From Asterias rubens (taxonomy: Eukaryota > Echinodermata > Asteroidea > Forcipulatida > Asteriidae), in NCBI RefSeq assembly GCF_902459465.1, contig NC_047063.1, positions 1,488,001 through 1,552,000 on the forward strand: 64,000 bases of DNA. The letters are read 5' to 3'. The stretch's first letter is position 1; each line of letters opens with the position of its first letter. Below the pieces are notes generated by a model, which saw only the letters and a program-made list of their open reading frames with translations, was not told the origin of the DNA and ran no database searches. This document shows positions 22,701 to 32,775 of the stretch, piece after piece. A program made the position numbers and the translations under genes.

Positions 22701-25700
22701 TAATCCCTTCAAATTAATTGTAGCAATTGATCGTACCATTATTGATAAGTGATTGTTGGAACCCGACAAAAAAAAGGCGAAATAATTTTATATCAAATGT
22801 GCTGGGGCCGGATACGGAGTGGATTGGGAGTAGGAAGGGAAGACAAGAGATTTGATTAAATTTCAAACGTTGAGTCTGCTTTGTTTTTGTTGACAGTATC
22901 TGTTATCAGGATCTGTTATAGGTCCTCAGGCTTTCACTTTGTACTTCTTCTTGATCTTCTTCATCAGCATGAGGTCAAGTTTCACCTGTATGCAGATGAC
23001 ATCAAAATCTATGTATAATTTGACCCCAAAATCCCCAATGATGCAGAATGTGGGCTGTTCAAGCTCTCGAAGCAACAAGCTTCAGCTAAATGAAGAGAAA
23101 ACTGATTTTTTTTCTTTGCCTCTTCAAGGTATAACTACAAACATCTTGCCCATCTGACTCTCACTATAAACAACAGCACACTCCACCCATCAACTTCCAT
23201 CCGGAATCTTGGTGTTGTCTTCGACAGCACTATGTCAATGAGTGGTCAGGTCACATCAGTCTGCAAATCAGCTAACTACCACCTCCGAAATATCAATAGA
23301 ATCTGAAAGTACATCGACGCTGAAGCCTGTCACGCCACTGTTAGGGCACTTGTACTGTCCAGATTGGACTACTGTAACTCTTTGTTAAAGTGGACTCAAG
23401 CAATCTGATTTAAGCAAGTTACAAAAGATCCAAAACAGAGCATCCCGTGTCAACTTCTCCTACCCAAACCATGTCCCCACTTCACCACTGATCAAACAGC
23501 TGCACTGGCTCCCAGTAGAAGTGTATGTCTGTTACTACATTTCCAACTCATTAGAAACCAGGGCTACGAAGAGCAACTTCCGTTCACAGGGCAACTTGTA
23601 TATTCCTCGTACCACCAGAAAATCAGGAGACAGAGCTTTTTCAGTCGCAGGCCTAAGGATGTGGAATTCCCTTCCAAACTTAACCAAAAGTTCTAGCTCT
23701 GACCATGTTCAAAAGTTCTCTGAAAACATTCTTTTTCAATCAGTAATTCTCGCCTTGCTTGGCCTGCAGTTCTATTCAAACAGAGATTGGCTTTTCGCGT
23801 GACTTTCTTGGCTAAATGCAGCAGGCTTTGTCTAGTCGTGGTTTTCCTCTTGGTTTTTGATTGCATTCCCTTTGTTGTTGTTTCCTATCACTCTCTGAGC
23901 GCTTTGTACATACCTTAGGATAAGGCACTATATAAATAGTATTATACTTATAATTATTATTATTATTAACAGCTGTGAGTATAGTATTGAGTGAGAAATG
24001 TCTTTTGTTGAAACTGTTGTTGCTTGTAATTTGACAGTAAAAGAGTGTGATTGAAAAATTGTATTATGTGAGTGAACAACTAAAAAAAGTTAACATCTGA
24101 AGGTATTGCATGCTGATTGTTAAATCTGATTCTGTTGTGTTACGTTTCAACTTCAATTTTAAAGAATCAACAATAACAACTGTCTGTGTGACTGTGAGTG
24201 CGATATTGTTTATTTATTGATTTTTAATGATATTGTGATTTCTTTCAGTAAATTATCTAGACTCTCAATTCTGAAATCCTTTTTTACTAGAATATAAAAT
24301 CAAATAAGTTAATAATGAGGTCTGTTTCTTACTTGTGAAAAATGTCAGCACAGTTTCACTTGACAGTGAAAGAATTGAGCCTGGTGAGGAGGCAACCGTT
24401 CCTGGCATCAGCAGTCCTCAGAGTTCAAATGATACCACAGATGGAGTTGTTCCATGTAAGCAAGAGACGCCACAAAGATGTTCTGTCAGACCCCTCGATG
24501 CTGAAGCTTTCTTTGACAGAGTTGAAACCTTCACAATATCCTTTTTTGACTTTGATTTGAACTGCTTCTAGCTATCTGGCAATCTCGGTGGTCTAGTTGG
24601 TAAGAAGACACTGCTCTTGAATTGCAAAGGTCGTAGGTTCTAGTCCCACCAAAGTAATATAAGTACTAAGTAGATAGTGCTAACAAACCTCAGTGTACGG
24701 GTAAAACTAGTAATATTAATATCCTTTTTGGTAAAATCGCCAAATTACTCTTGTAATTTCACAAAGCCTGTAATCTTAAGTAAGCACAAAAACTTGCTTC
24801 GCACATAAATAGTATTGCTTAGCAGACACAGGGTAATACATTCAACATTCTCCTGTAGAAAAGCAGAGTGAACTGTTTGAAATGTCGAGACCACACCAGC
24901 TTTTCTCAGAGCTAGCACTCACAAAAAAGAGAACAACACAATTGGATCTTTATGAGCTTTCCTTAACTATCATAAGTCTCTGGATGGTTTGCCAAACCCA
25001 AAGACCTGTCTCCCTTGTACTGTGCCAGATATGGCTGGGAAAACAGTGACAAAGACTTCCTTAAATGTGTGAGCTGTAAAGAGATACTGTATGGAGGCCT
25101 GCCAGGTGTATGGGAAACAGAGTCATGTAAGATAACATTGCATAAAGGCACTGGACATATCTGGTAATTGTTAAAGCATTAAATAATTATGCATGAAATA
25201 ACAAACCTGTGAAAATTTGAGCTCGATTGGTCGTCGGAGTTGCGAGATAACTATGAAAGAAGAAAAAAAACCTTGTCACACGAAGTTGTGTGCTTTTAGA
25301 TGCTTGATCTCGAGACCTCAAATTCTAAACTTGAGGTCTCAAAATCAAATTCGAGGAAAATTACTTCAGAGGAAGCCGTTTCTCACAATGTTTTATACTA
25401 TCAACTTCTCCCCATTAATCGTTACCAAGTGAGGTTTTATGCCCATAATTATTTTGAGTAATTACCAATAGTGTCCACTGCCTTTAAGACCGCAGTTCAG
25501 TTTTTTTACTGCCAGTGTTTATTTTTTTTAAATATTGTTGAATAAATAAACTATTAATAATAATTTACTTGCCCGGGATTTTGTTTACGAAATCAGAATC
25601 AAAATGAGAAGAAACTAGAATCAATATGAGAAATTTATCATCTAAACTGTTTTATTTGAACAAACACTATGAGATGATTCCTTTCTGTTTTATGGGTGAT

Positions 25701-28700
25701 ACTCAGCAGAAATGAAAGATATTTGTGAGACTCAACTCAATATTTGACCATCAAATTTTTGAGGCAAAGATGTTGAACTGAAAAAAAAAAAAAAGACCAT
25801 CGGACTTGGTCTGTTTTGTGTTTACTGACCCGACACCAAAATCACTGGTCCTTGGCTGGTGGTCCAGTGAAAAACTCTAGCCCTGACTAAGGTTTGCAGT
25901 AAACCTCTTATTTAAATAAATTCTCTATAGCCGTTGTCACACTGTGGTATCTCTTTTTATCCCAGTGGTCCACAATCTCGGGGAGGCTCTGGCTTACACA
26001 CAATTAACACATAGTATTGTTATTGTAATAATTTCATAAAGCTTTGTTTCTAGATTGTTTTTTACACCATGTTCTACCAAGAACTAAGGATCAAAATTAA
26101 ACACAAGTTTGTTTAAAGATAGTATTTCTCAATGCAAAATATTTCTTATTGATTTTAGCACTAGTGCAGAATGAAAGCTTTTAGGTTTGAATATTTGAAC
26201 TATTTTTCAGATTCTCACCAAACTTTATTTTGTGACGAGTTTGACAAGTGAAGTAAATGTAAGCGCTCTATGGATCTGTGAGTGTGTTTTTTCCATTTAA
26301 AAACCAATTTGTAATTAAAGATTATGTTGATTATTTCAGATAGTCTATCCTACAGTAAATTGAAAGAATCATTGCGGAGTTCCCACAGCAAGATCTGTCC
26401 ATGGCCTGACAGCCCCTCACCAGGTATAAGAATTAAATATAAACTCTATTTTTTAGAAGGGACTTGTTTACCTATCCCACCCATACCTGCCACTTTGCCA
26501 GTGTCGATGTAAACAATGAACAGTTGAAGACAAATTGTGTAAATTGACCCAGTAGTTTATAACTCGGCGAGGAGCAGATGAAAAAGTGTTACCAGGGAAA
26601 ATCACTTCAACACAATGGGAAGTAATGTTGATGCACAGAGGTTTACGGGAGTTTACGGGAGTTTACAGTGGCATACGGATAGAACAAAAGAAATCGGCAA
26701 TGAAAATTAGCTGGAGTTGACTATGGAAAATACAGCGAACTTAACCAAACAAAACCAGGTACAGAAATCTTGGAAATACCGGCACCCCAGTACCTGCGCA
26801 TAGAAAGATAGGCCTCCCACACCCTAAACAAAATTCCTAAGATACCAGCAGGCGATTGGCCGTGGTTTCTGAACTTTGATTTTATGCAAAAAAGGATCAA
26901 CTGATGAATGTAAGAGTAGCGTTCAAAAAAATAGTAAAAGTAAACACATATTACCGGTGGGAGATGACAGCCAGTACACTTGTACTCATGCTTAGTGATT
27001 TCTTACAAACTTGAGATTAATATCCAAGTTTTTTTCCAGGTGGGATCATTTTATCCCTCAACTGTTACTTTTACAAGTAATAACACATTTGAAGGGGCAC
27101 TAAGGCGAAGACCAAGGGCAGCGCAGGCCATAGCCTCTGTGGCCTTCATGTAATTCCAGGCCTGCTATGTATATTTTATCTGAGTAATATACATCTGAGG
27201 GACCTGTGCACACTTTCTGCCTGTCAAGGTTTAACCTTTGGTGGTCTTGTTTAGAAGTGATGTAAGGTATGACATCACTAAATTATTCATGACGATTTTT
27301 CTCCCCCCTTTCCCCCCTTATAATAATAGTGTCATTTCAGAGTATTCCACTTGATGACATCAAAAGTTCCATCAAAGAATTCTACAGCAGGGTAGACAGT
27401 TTGTATCCACTTGGAGACAGGATACCAGACATTGACTGCAGTCCACTCCAGGACGATGTAAGACATCCTTTTTTTCAATTTGGAGCAAGTTCAGGTGGCG
27501 ACTAGACTTGACAAGACCGTCTAGACTAACCAGAAACCATAGAGCACACGGAGATTGACCATACACAGAGATATTGAAACATGCACTGGAGCATGGTCGA
27601 TATGGTAAATTCAAGAGCTACGTCACAGTTTCTGGTCAAGTCTAGTCACTCACTTAAAGTTGCTCTTGGTTGAAACACCTTGATATTTTAGCTTAAAAGC
27701 TGTGTCTAAATTGCTAAGCCAAATGTGCTGTCATAAGATACAAATAAATCGCAGTTGACAGCTCTTCTTGAGATGGATCTTGGTGTATTGTGAAATCAAG
27801 CTCTGTTGCTGAAACCAAGTTTATAGGGAAGGTATATGTTTCGGAGTCACTCTTAAAATTAATGGTAATAAAAATCTTTGGTAAGAAGCTTTACATCAGC
27901 ACTTGTCAGTATAAAGAATGTTGAGAATCATTTCACTTCATGGTGCTTGAACGAACGGAAACATTTGGTGGTGTTTCGTGGCCGAGGGGTTTAGTTCTCC
28001 GGACCCAAGCTCCAGCGTTGTCAGCAGCAGAGTGTTGGTTCAAATACCGGTCTTGACACCCTTGAGCAAGGCACTTAACCATAAGTTGGGAAGGTAGTGC
28101 ATTCTGCTCTACCAGGCAGGCTTCTTGTAGATGGTTTACATGACTACATCGTTACAGAGTATTACAGCTCCAGGAGTGACTGGCAACGTTGATTTGGTCG
28201 ACAACCCAAATCAGTTCAGTGTAGCTCCCACCCTAAAGTGGCCGTCCAGCGTTTTATTGTTATTTGTAAGGTAATCTCTCATTTAAAAAAAAAAAAAAAT
28301 AAAGGTTTTTGAATCAATAGTTGTATTGCAATTATTTTTGTTTTATTAATTTTGAGACTGTCTCTTTTGAAGGAGGAGTTTGACGTGGATCATGTCAAGA
28401 AGGTACTCCTACAAGCGGTTTCTGAAAGGGGGGATGCAGCAGTCATCATTAGTGAAGAAAAAAAAACGGTGTGGCAGGCTGTGTGCTTGCTGGCTCTATT
28501 TGGCTGGAGAAAATGGTAATAATAATAACAATAATAGTTGTGGCTTCTTATGTATCGCTTATACCTATCACTGATTCAGTACTGCAAGGTATTGTGGAGC
28601 TACATTGTTGAAGTATGGGACCAATACTGTACATAACACCATGTAATGGTTTACAAGGTGCTGCAGTGCTGGGTACTTTTAGTGGCATTTGACCGCTTGT

Positions 28701-31560
28701 TGACTTCATTTGATGATTTAAGTGTAAAGATCCTTATGTAGAAAAGATCTTTATGCATAGAGCGGGTACTTGCCTGTAGATTTTTTCACAGAACTTTTGG
28801 AAAGTACAGTGTTTAATACCTATCGTAGTAAGGGCAAACAAATAATTATATTTTAAGTTTTAAATTAATATTATATTTGACACTTCTGTTTTTTACAGTC
28901 TTTCAGAGCAAACAGGTTGTCCAGTTTTAGTCTGTGAGTATTGCAGACGTCACGCCGGGCTCTGGAACTTTGCATCCTTCAAAGATGCCACTCAGCAGTC
29001 CAGATCGGTCACAGAGTCAAGTAGTCAGGACTCAACAGGAGAATCACTAAACAAGAGAATCAAGGCAAGAGACTGCAGGACTTGTGGGTTTGAATACTAC
29101 CGAGCTAACTGTTGATTTTAGAGCAACTAAATTAAGTACACTACCAGTGGATAGATGGCAGGACTTGTATTTACAAGGTTGTGGGTTTGAATTTTACCCA
29201 GCTAATTGCTGATTTCACAATGACTAGAATAAGTACACTACCAGTGGTAAGACTGCAGGACTTGCAATTACAAGGTTGTGGGTTTGAATTTTACCCAGCT
29301 AATTGCTGATTTCACAATGACTAGAGTAAGTACACTACCAGTGGTTAGACTGCAGGACTTACAATTACAAGGTTGTGGGTTCGAATCCTACCAACCTAAT
29401 CGATGATTTCACAGTGACTAGAATAATTGCACTACCAATGGTTAGAATGCAGGATTTTGTGGAAAATTACTTCTTTCCCGAAATTATGACACTTCAGAAG
29501 GAGCCGTTTCTCGCAATGTTTTATACCATCAACCTCTTCCCATTACTTGTCACCAAATAAGGTTTTATGCTAATAATATGTTGAGTAATTACCAATAGTG
29601 GCCACTGCCTATTAGGGAAAGTATACCTTTGGTTTTTGAAACCGTTTGACTGTTTTAATCCTATATAAATGTAGATATACACAATAAAACTAACCTTTTG
29701 CAATTCCGGAGCAATTATGTTCATGCAGAAAGAATAATCTTTAATTAGAACAAACAATCTGAGAATTGTATTTCTGTCAGTATCTTCCGCCTTGTTATCA
29801 AAAATAATTATGGTCCATGAATTTTACGGCAGAATTTTGTTACAAGTTGTATACTTCCCCGAAGTTTTGTCTCCTTTAAACTTGGTTTAACCTGGAATAA
29901 ATAAAAGCAAATTATATATTTAAAAAATCTGAATATTTATTTAACGATGGCATTTTTTTACATCAACAGGAAATTCAGCAGTCCTCCTTCAATCTTGCCC
30001 TGGAACATCGGTCTTGGTGCCCCTGGATTCAACCCTCTCCATTCCAGCCAATGAAAATTCAGAGAATTTCAAACGAGCCAATGAGGGAAGAGGAAATACC
30101 AAAAGCCGAGCTCATGTGGCAACAGCTGCTGTTCATCATGTTGAAGAAGAATTCCCCAGATACATACGGAGCTCTAAAACCAGCTATAAATAAAGAAACA
30201 GTAAGTAATGTTGCTAGTTTATAATATTAAATTATTCACTCAACAGGCATAGCTTGAGCTTTAAAGGGAGGGTATACTTTTTCTAATGCCACCTAAAATA
30301 AATTACCCATGAAAATTGACTCGGTAAAGAGCACTAGAGAGCTGTTGATATAATGAAACATGGTTAGAAACGACCCCTTTGAAGTAATGTAGTTTTAGAG
30401 AAAGATGCAATTTTTCACCCCTAAACTTGAATCTGAGAAAGGCTCTGGTGTTAGGCATCTGAAAGCACACAATTCGTTGCAAAGACTGTGTTTTTTATTT
30501 TTTATTTTTTTATTTTATTTATTTATTTATATATATATATATTTATCAAATAATAAACCACAATATATATATATATATATATTTTTTGTTGGGGGGGGGG
30601 GGGGGGTTCAACTTCAATGACCAATATTGAGCCCAAATTTGCACAGGTTTGTTATTATATGCATTTAATTAAAGATTACAGCGTCTACCCAGGACAAGAC
30701 AAGTTCATCAGCGAAAAAAAATAAAAGTAATTCAATATGATTTATTTTCGTTATTCTCAATCAAAGTTTACTATCAAATATAGTTTAGACGTGTGGTGGC
30801 CGAGTGGTCTAGTTCACTGGACCCAAGCTAAGGTGTAGTCAGCAGTAGAGTTCGTGTTTTTGATACCAAGTCATGTCACCTTTCCCTTGAGCAAGACAAT
30901 TAACTGTAATTACTTCTAATCACCCAGGGTTAAACGGGTACATGTGAGGGTGGAGATTGTTTTTTGATATTGATTTAGATTAGTGCGCTACATACTACCC
31001 AGGGAGCTGAGATGGTTAAAGGAATGAAAAAAAAATACTCCCCAGGGAGCTGAGATGGTTAAAGGAATAAAAAAAAAATGGCCCAGTGACCAGCGGTTAT
31101 GTTCGGAGCGCAATGGTCATTCTTTGGAATTGCGCTATATAAGCACCATGTTATTACTTTCAAGACATTTAAACCATACTTGCTTTGTCCTTCGAATGGG
31201 ATGTTTAGCCATAGTCTTCAGTGTGTTGTGTAATGCACGTAAAAAGAACCCAGTGCACTTGCCATTAAGCGAGGTGTTGGCCAATTTTATATGGTTAATA
31301 TTGGCTGCAGATTGCACCACAGCACATTGTGAACCTCTACAATGTGCTATAGTGATGTGTCCCACAAATCAAACTAACAAGAAATAAATTGATTCAATTT
31401 CTGTGTTATTTAAAGTTCACCTAAAATTTGTTTGTTTTTTGTTTGCTGTTACCTTCAGACTCCACCAAGTCAAACGTGGAAAGCTGTTCGACGAATTCTG
31501 AATGTTTGGCAGAGCAAGGAGACGACAGATGCTTCAAAACAAGACACCAAGTCAAGCTGA
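19764..31560 (+). CDS. ZC3HC1: Zinc finger C3HC-type protein ZC3HC1 (NIPA), 9 coding exons
   Basis: Coding exons are 19764-19873, 24349-24535, 24976-25126, 26340-26423, 27330-27457, 28373-28515, 28899-29064, 29970-30200 and 31459-31560. All phases agree and give 433 residues (human about 502). A basic N-terminus (MAEKRKIS) is followed by AFFDRVETFT at about 90-99. The first zinc module has C115, the pair KCVSC (C130, C133) and H165-x3-C169 followed by PWPDSPSP. The second has CEYC (C280, C283) and H336-x3-C340 followed by PW, which is the paired NuBaID layout of this family. The C-terminus WKAVRRILNVW matches the conserved family end. ZC3HC1 binds TPR at the nuclear basket; the older name NIPA reflects a proposed role as a cyclin B1 ubiquitin-ligase adaptor. 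Exon 5 uses the acceptor ending at 27329, because the next AG gives a stop. Two introns are non-standard (see separate entries). It is transcribed toward UBE2H, whose ATG lies 3.3 kb beyond the stop. Confidence 0.95.
19960..20009. repeat. Perfect 19-bp hairpin just after ZC3HC1 exon 1
   Basis: CTAACTAGCGTCATTACTC is followed by a 12-base loop and its exact reverse complement, 87 bases past the exon 1 donor in intron 1. Confidence 0.85.
20010..21149. other. ZC3HC1 intron 1, first part
   Basis: AT-rich intron sequence with no recognised element or internal exon. A short G+C-richer patch at 20320-20530 has no coding sense. Confidence 0.5.
21150..22290. repeat. Repeat copy B (interrupted), paralogous to 7912-8430
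   Basis: It has the same order of blocks as copy A on the same strand, split by the inverted-repeat element at 21583-22110. It lies inside ZC3HC1 intron 1. Confidence 0.8.
21583..22110. mobile_element. 528-bp TIR element with 8-bp target duplication
   Basis: The left end TGGGTTGTTCTAAAACCCC and the right end GGGGTTTTAGAACAACCC form terminal inverted repeats. TTTTAAGT flanks both sides (21575-21582 and 22111-22118). Copy A at 8271 retains the single uninserted TTTTAAGTG. An 8-bp duplication suggests hAT-type mobilisation. No transposase frame is present, so it is non-autonomous. Confidence 0.88.
22564..22647. repeat. Perfect 30-bp stem hairpin in ZC3HC1 intron 1
   Basis: The arms at 22564-22593 and 22618-22647 are exact reverse complements (outer bases CTTGTTGAGCTGTTAATGG), with a 24-base loop. 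A smaller hairpin, TATAAGGCTC with GAGCCTTATA, lies 30 bases upstream. Confidence 0.9.
22900..23980 (+). mobile_element. CR1/L2-like LINE, 3' part of ORF2 and tail
   Basis: Split over shifted frames are the RT block GSVIGPQAFTLY, the catalytic LYADDIKIYV (YADD at 22989-23000), SIRNLGVVFDSTMS, the CKSANYHLRNI motif, RALVLSRLDYCNSL, LHWLPVE, and the C-terminal FSVAGLRMWNSLP. The 3' end GCACTATATAAATA precedes a TTATTATTATTATT tail at about 23953-23968, as expected for this clade. Several stops and frameshifts make it dead. It is 5'-truncated in ZC3HC1 intron 1, sense to the gene. Confidence 0.88.
24536..24975 (+). other. ZC3HC1: U12-type (minor spliceosome) intron 2 of ZC3HC1, AT-AA or AT-AG
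   Basis: Exon 2 contains no usable GT near the end of its conserved VETFT motif, but the next bases are ATATCCTTTT, the consensus 5' site of U12 AT-type introns. At the other end TTTCCTTAAC (24958-24967) is a perfect U12 branch-site consensus, placed about 10 bases before the next conserved exon (SGWFAKP). If the intron starts at ATATCC, phase requires exon 3 to start at 24976, giving AT-AA ends and ETFT-V-SGW. A one-base shift gives an AG end at 24975-24976 and ETFT-I-SGW. Both products align without a gap to the family. Confidence 0.8.
24568..24790 (+). repeat. tRNA-derived SINE, family S2
   Basis: The A-box-like CGGTGGTCTAGTTGGTAAG, the B-box-like GGTTCTAGTCCCACC and the body TAGTGCTAACAAACCTCAGTG match copies at 38.7, 40.8, 55.0 and 62.1 kb. 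It sits inside the U12 intron of ZC3HC1. Confidence 0.8.
25143..25488. mobile_element. M1 element in ZC3HC1 intron 3
   Basis: It starts at AAAGGCACTGGACATATCTGG and ends at AATAGTGTCCACTGCCTTTA, with the core intact. It starts 17 bases past the exon 3 donor. From 25490 to 26339 the intron is AT-rich with nothing recognised. Confidence 0.85.
26424..27329. other. ZC3HC1 intron 4
   Basis: A short triplication of GGGAGTTTAC lies near 26640. No transposon is recognised. The acceptor is preceded by a C/T tract at 27301-27319. Confidence 0.5.
27969..28270 (+). repeat. tRNA-derived SINE, family S1
   Basis: The head GTTTCGTGGCCGAGGGGTTT is followed by GCTCCAGCGTTGTCAGCAG and the CCTTGAGCAAGGCACTTAACC body, with an A-rich tail at 28283-28298. 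It is in ZC3HC1 intron 5. A fragment of the M2 family (GGGAAGGTATATGTTTCGG) lies just before it at about 27830-27960. Confidence 0.75.
29068..29455 (+). repeat. Four-copy tandem array of tRNA-like units in intron 7
   Basis: Units of about 95 bp repeat GACTGCAGGACTT, then AAGGTTGTGGGTTTGAA (B-box-like), then TAAGTACACTACCAGTGG. The first, most diverged unit starts within a few bases of the GC donor. The fourth has the best B-box, GGTTCGAATCC. Confidence 0.8.
29455..29612. mobile_element. M1 element, 3' half
   Basis: It contains GAGCCGTTTCTCGCAATGTT, AAGGTTTTATGCTAATAA and ACCAATAGTGGCCACTGCCT. An M2-like fragment follows to about 29870. Confidence 0.7.
30260..30680. repeat. M1 fragment with AT and G tracts, ZC3HC1 intron 8
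   Basis: An M1 relative (GGTAAAGAGCACTAGAGAGC, GGCATCTGAAAGCACACAAT) is interrupted by T-rich sequence, a (TA)n run near 30527-30573 and about 16 G at 30591-30606. Confidence 0.65.
30787..31388 (+). repeat. S1 SINE pieces with a 44-bp tail duplication
   Basis: A head (GTGGTGGCCGAGTGGTCTAG) and a body (GTCCTTCGAATGGGATGTTT, GTGTAATGCACGTAAAAAGA) are separated by two copies of CCAGGGAGCTGAGATGGTTA ending in A runs (about 30998-31078), as if two SINEs landed head to tail. Confidence 0.7.
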
Positions 31561-31597
31561 GGGCTGCAGCTGGTACTTATTATTCAGTGTTTTGTTT

Positions 31598-31636
31598 GGG
31601 GGTGGGGGGGGGGGGGGGGGGGAGGGGGGGGTGGGG
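31598..31636 (+). repeat. G tract in the ZC3HC1 3' UTR
   Basis: Nearly uninterrupted G, broken only by single T or A bases, starts 38 bases after the ZC3HC1 stop on the sense strand. In RNA such a run can form G-quadruplexes. Confidence 0.9.
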
Positions 31637-32049
31637 AAATCTCCAAGATATTCACTCAACTTCTTCACCCACTTTTACTACATTTCTTACTCTTGAACTA
31701 TATGTACTGCAGGATCCAAAGAAATTTGAGCCTGGGGTTGGGGCATATGTTTTTTTTCTGTATACATCTTGCGCAAATGCTTTACAGACTGCCATTTGGG
31801 TGATTACATCATCATAAGAAATTGCACAAGGTTGATGTTACGAATTTTGCTTAGGGTGTTGGTAAGAACGTACTATACTTAAACGTATGATGAGGCAGAA
31901 ATCTAGCTGTAGCCATAGCTGTAGCAGCCACCTGCACATAGCCTAAGAAACCTTAGGACACTGTTCCTGTGTCAGACCAAAAACCACCTATGTGGGCACC
32001 TCGTGCCAGGACTCTGGCCTGCACTGGAAGGAGCTGCGCACAGCAATGG
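31637..32049. other. ZC3HC1 downstream flank
   Basis: Probable 3' UTR and spacer. No strong poly(A) signal stands out here. No other gene seen. Confidence 0.4.
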
Positions 32050-32265
32050 GAGACCAACATGGTTTATAAAGCATGAAAATTGAAGCATGAAAATCATGGT
32101 TTATAAACCATAAAAATAGAAACACAAAAATCATGGTTTAAACATTATGGTTTATAAACCATAAAAATTGAGGCATTTAAAAAACATGGTTTATAAACCA
32201 CGAAAATTGAAACATGAAAATCATGGTTTACAAATCATGGTTTATAAACCATAAAAATTGAAGCA
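32050..32265. repeat. Tandem repeat built on the palindrome ATGGTTTATAAACCAT
   Basis: Irregular units of roughly 30-50 bp combine ATGGTTTATAAACCAT with AAAATTGAAGCATGAAAATC. Several copies of the palindrome are perfect. Confidence 0.85.
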
Positions 32266-32384
32266 ATGGTGGTTCTTCTAAGCGGTTCCCAAGTTCATGG
32301 CTCTTTTCACTGTAAGCAAAAAAAAACCCAAACTCAAGCTTTACAGAAGCAGAAATAATCTGCCTTGAAAGCGTGTTTCAGGGT

Positions 32385-32775
32385 TAAAGTCATTGGACGT
32401 GTTAAGTAATTGTCCAAGACCAGTTTTCTCACTTTGTGTATCTTAACATATGCATCAAAAACAAACCTGTGATATAATTTGGGCTTATTTAGTCATCAAA
32501 TTTGCAAAAGAATAATGAAAGAAAAAACACCATGTTGCATTACATTTTGTGCTTTCTCAGATGCATAATAAAAGGTTTCAGCTGGAGTCTTTTATTATTT
32601 GAGTGAGAAATTACATCTTTCTCAAAAATTACATTACTTCAGAGGGAGCCGTTTCTCACAATGTATTTCTCGTTACCAAGTAAAGTTTTATGCTAACAAT
32701 TATTTGAGTTATACCAAGTAAGGTTTTATGCTAGCAATTATTTGAGTCATTACCAATAGTGTCCAGTGCCTTTTT
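32385..32775. mobile_element. M1 element with an internal duplicated segment
   Basis: It begins near AAAGTCATTGGACGTGTTAAG and ends near CCAATAGTGTCCAGTGCC. AAG(T)AAGTTTTATGCTA(A/G)CAA occurs twice in a row near the right end (32680-32745). Confidence 0.75.

Larger units (their letters stand above)
29065..29969 (+). other. ZC3HC1: GC-AG intron 7 of ZC3HC1
   Basis: Exon 7 reads through SLNKRIK and then meets AAG/GCAAGA. This resembles the strong GC-type 5' site, and no GT donor in the correct phase is present before the frame stops. The acceptor CAACAG at 29969 opens exon 8 (EIQQSSFNLALEHRSWCPW) in phase 0. The intron begins almost at the edge of a tandem array of tRNA-like repeats. Confidence 0.78.

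Noticed and set aside
27340..27341. Acceptor TTTCAG directly before AGTATTCC for ZC3HC1 exon 5
   Set aside because: Joined to exon 4 it gives a stop after four codons. The acceptor at 27329 keeps phase and aligns without a gap to the family.
29041..29115. Read-through of ZC3HC1 exon 7 as an alternative C-terminus
   Set aside because: The extension ends within the tandem tRNA-like array, while exons 8 and 9 encode the conserved second zinc module and C-terminus.
31428..31817. 129-codon plus-strand frame with a Gly-rich run
   Set aside because: The glycines come from the G tract. The true ZC3HC1 terminal exon uses another frame and stops at 31560.
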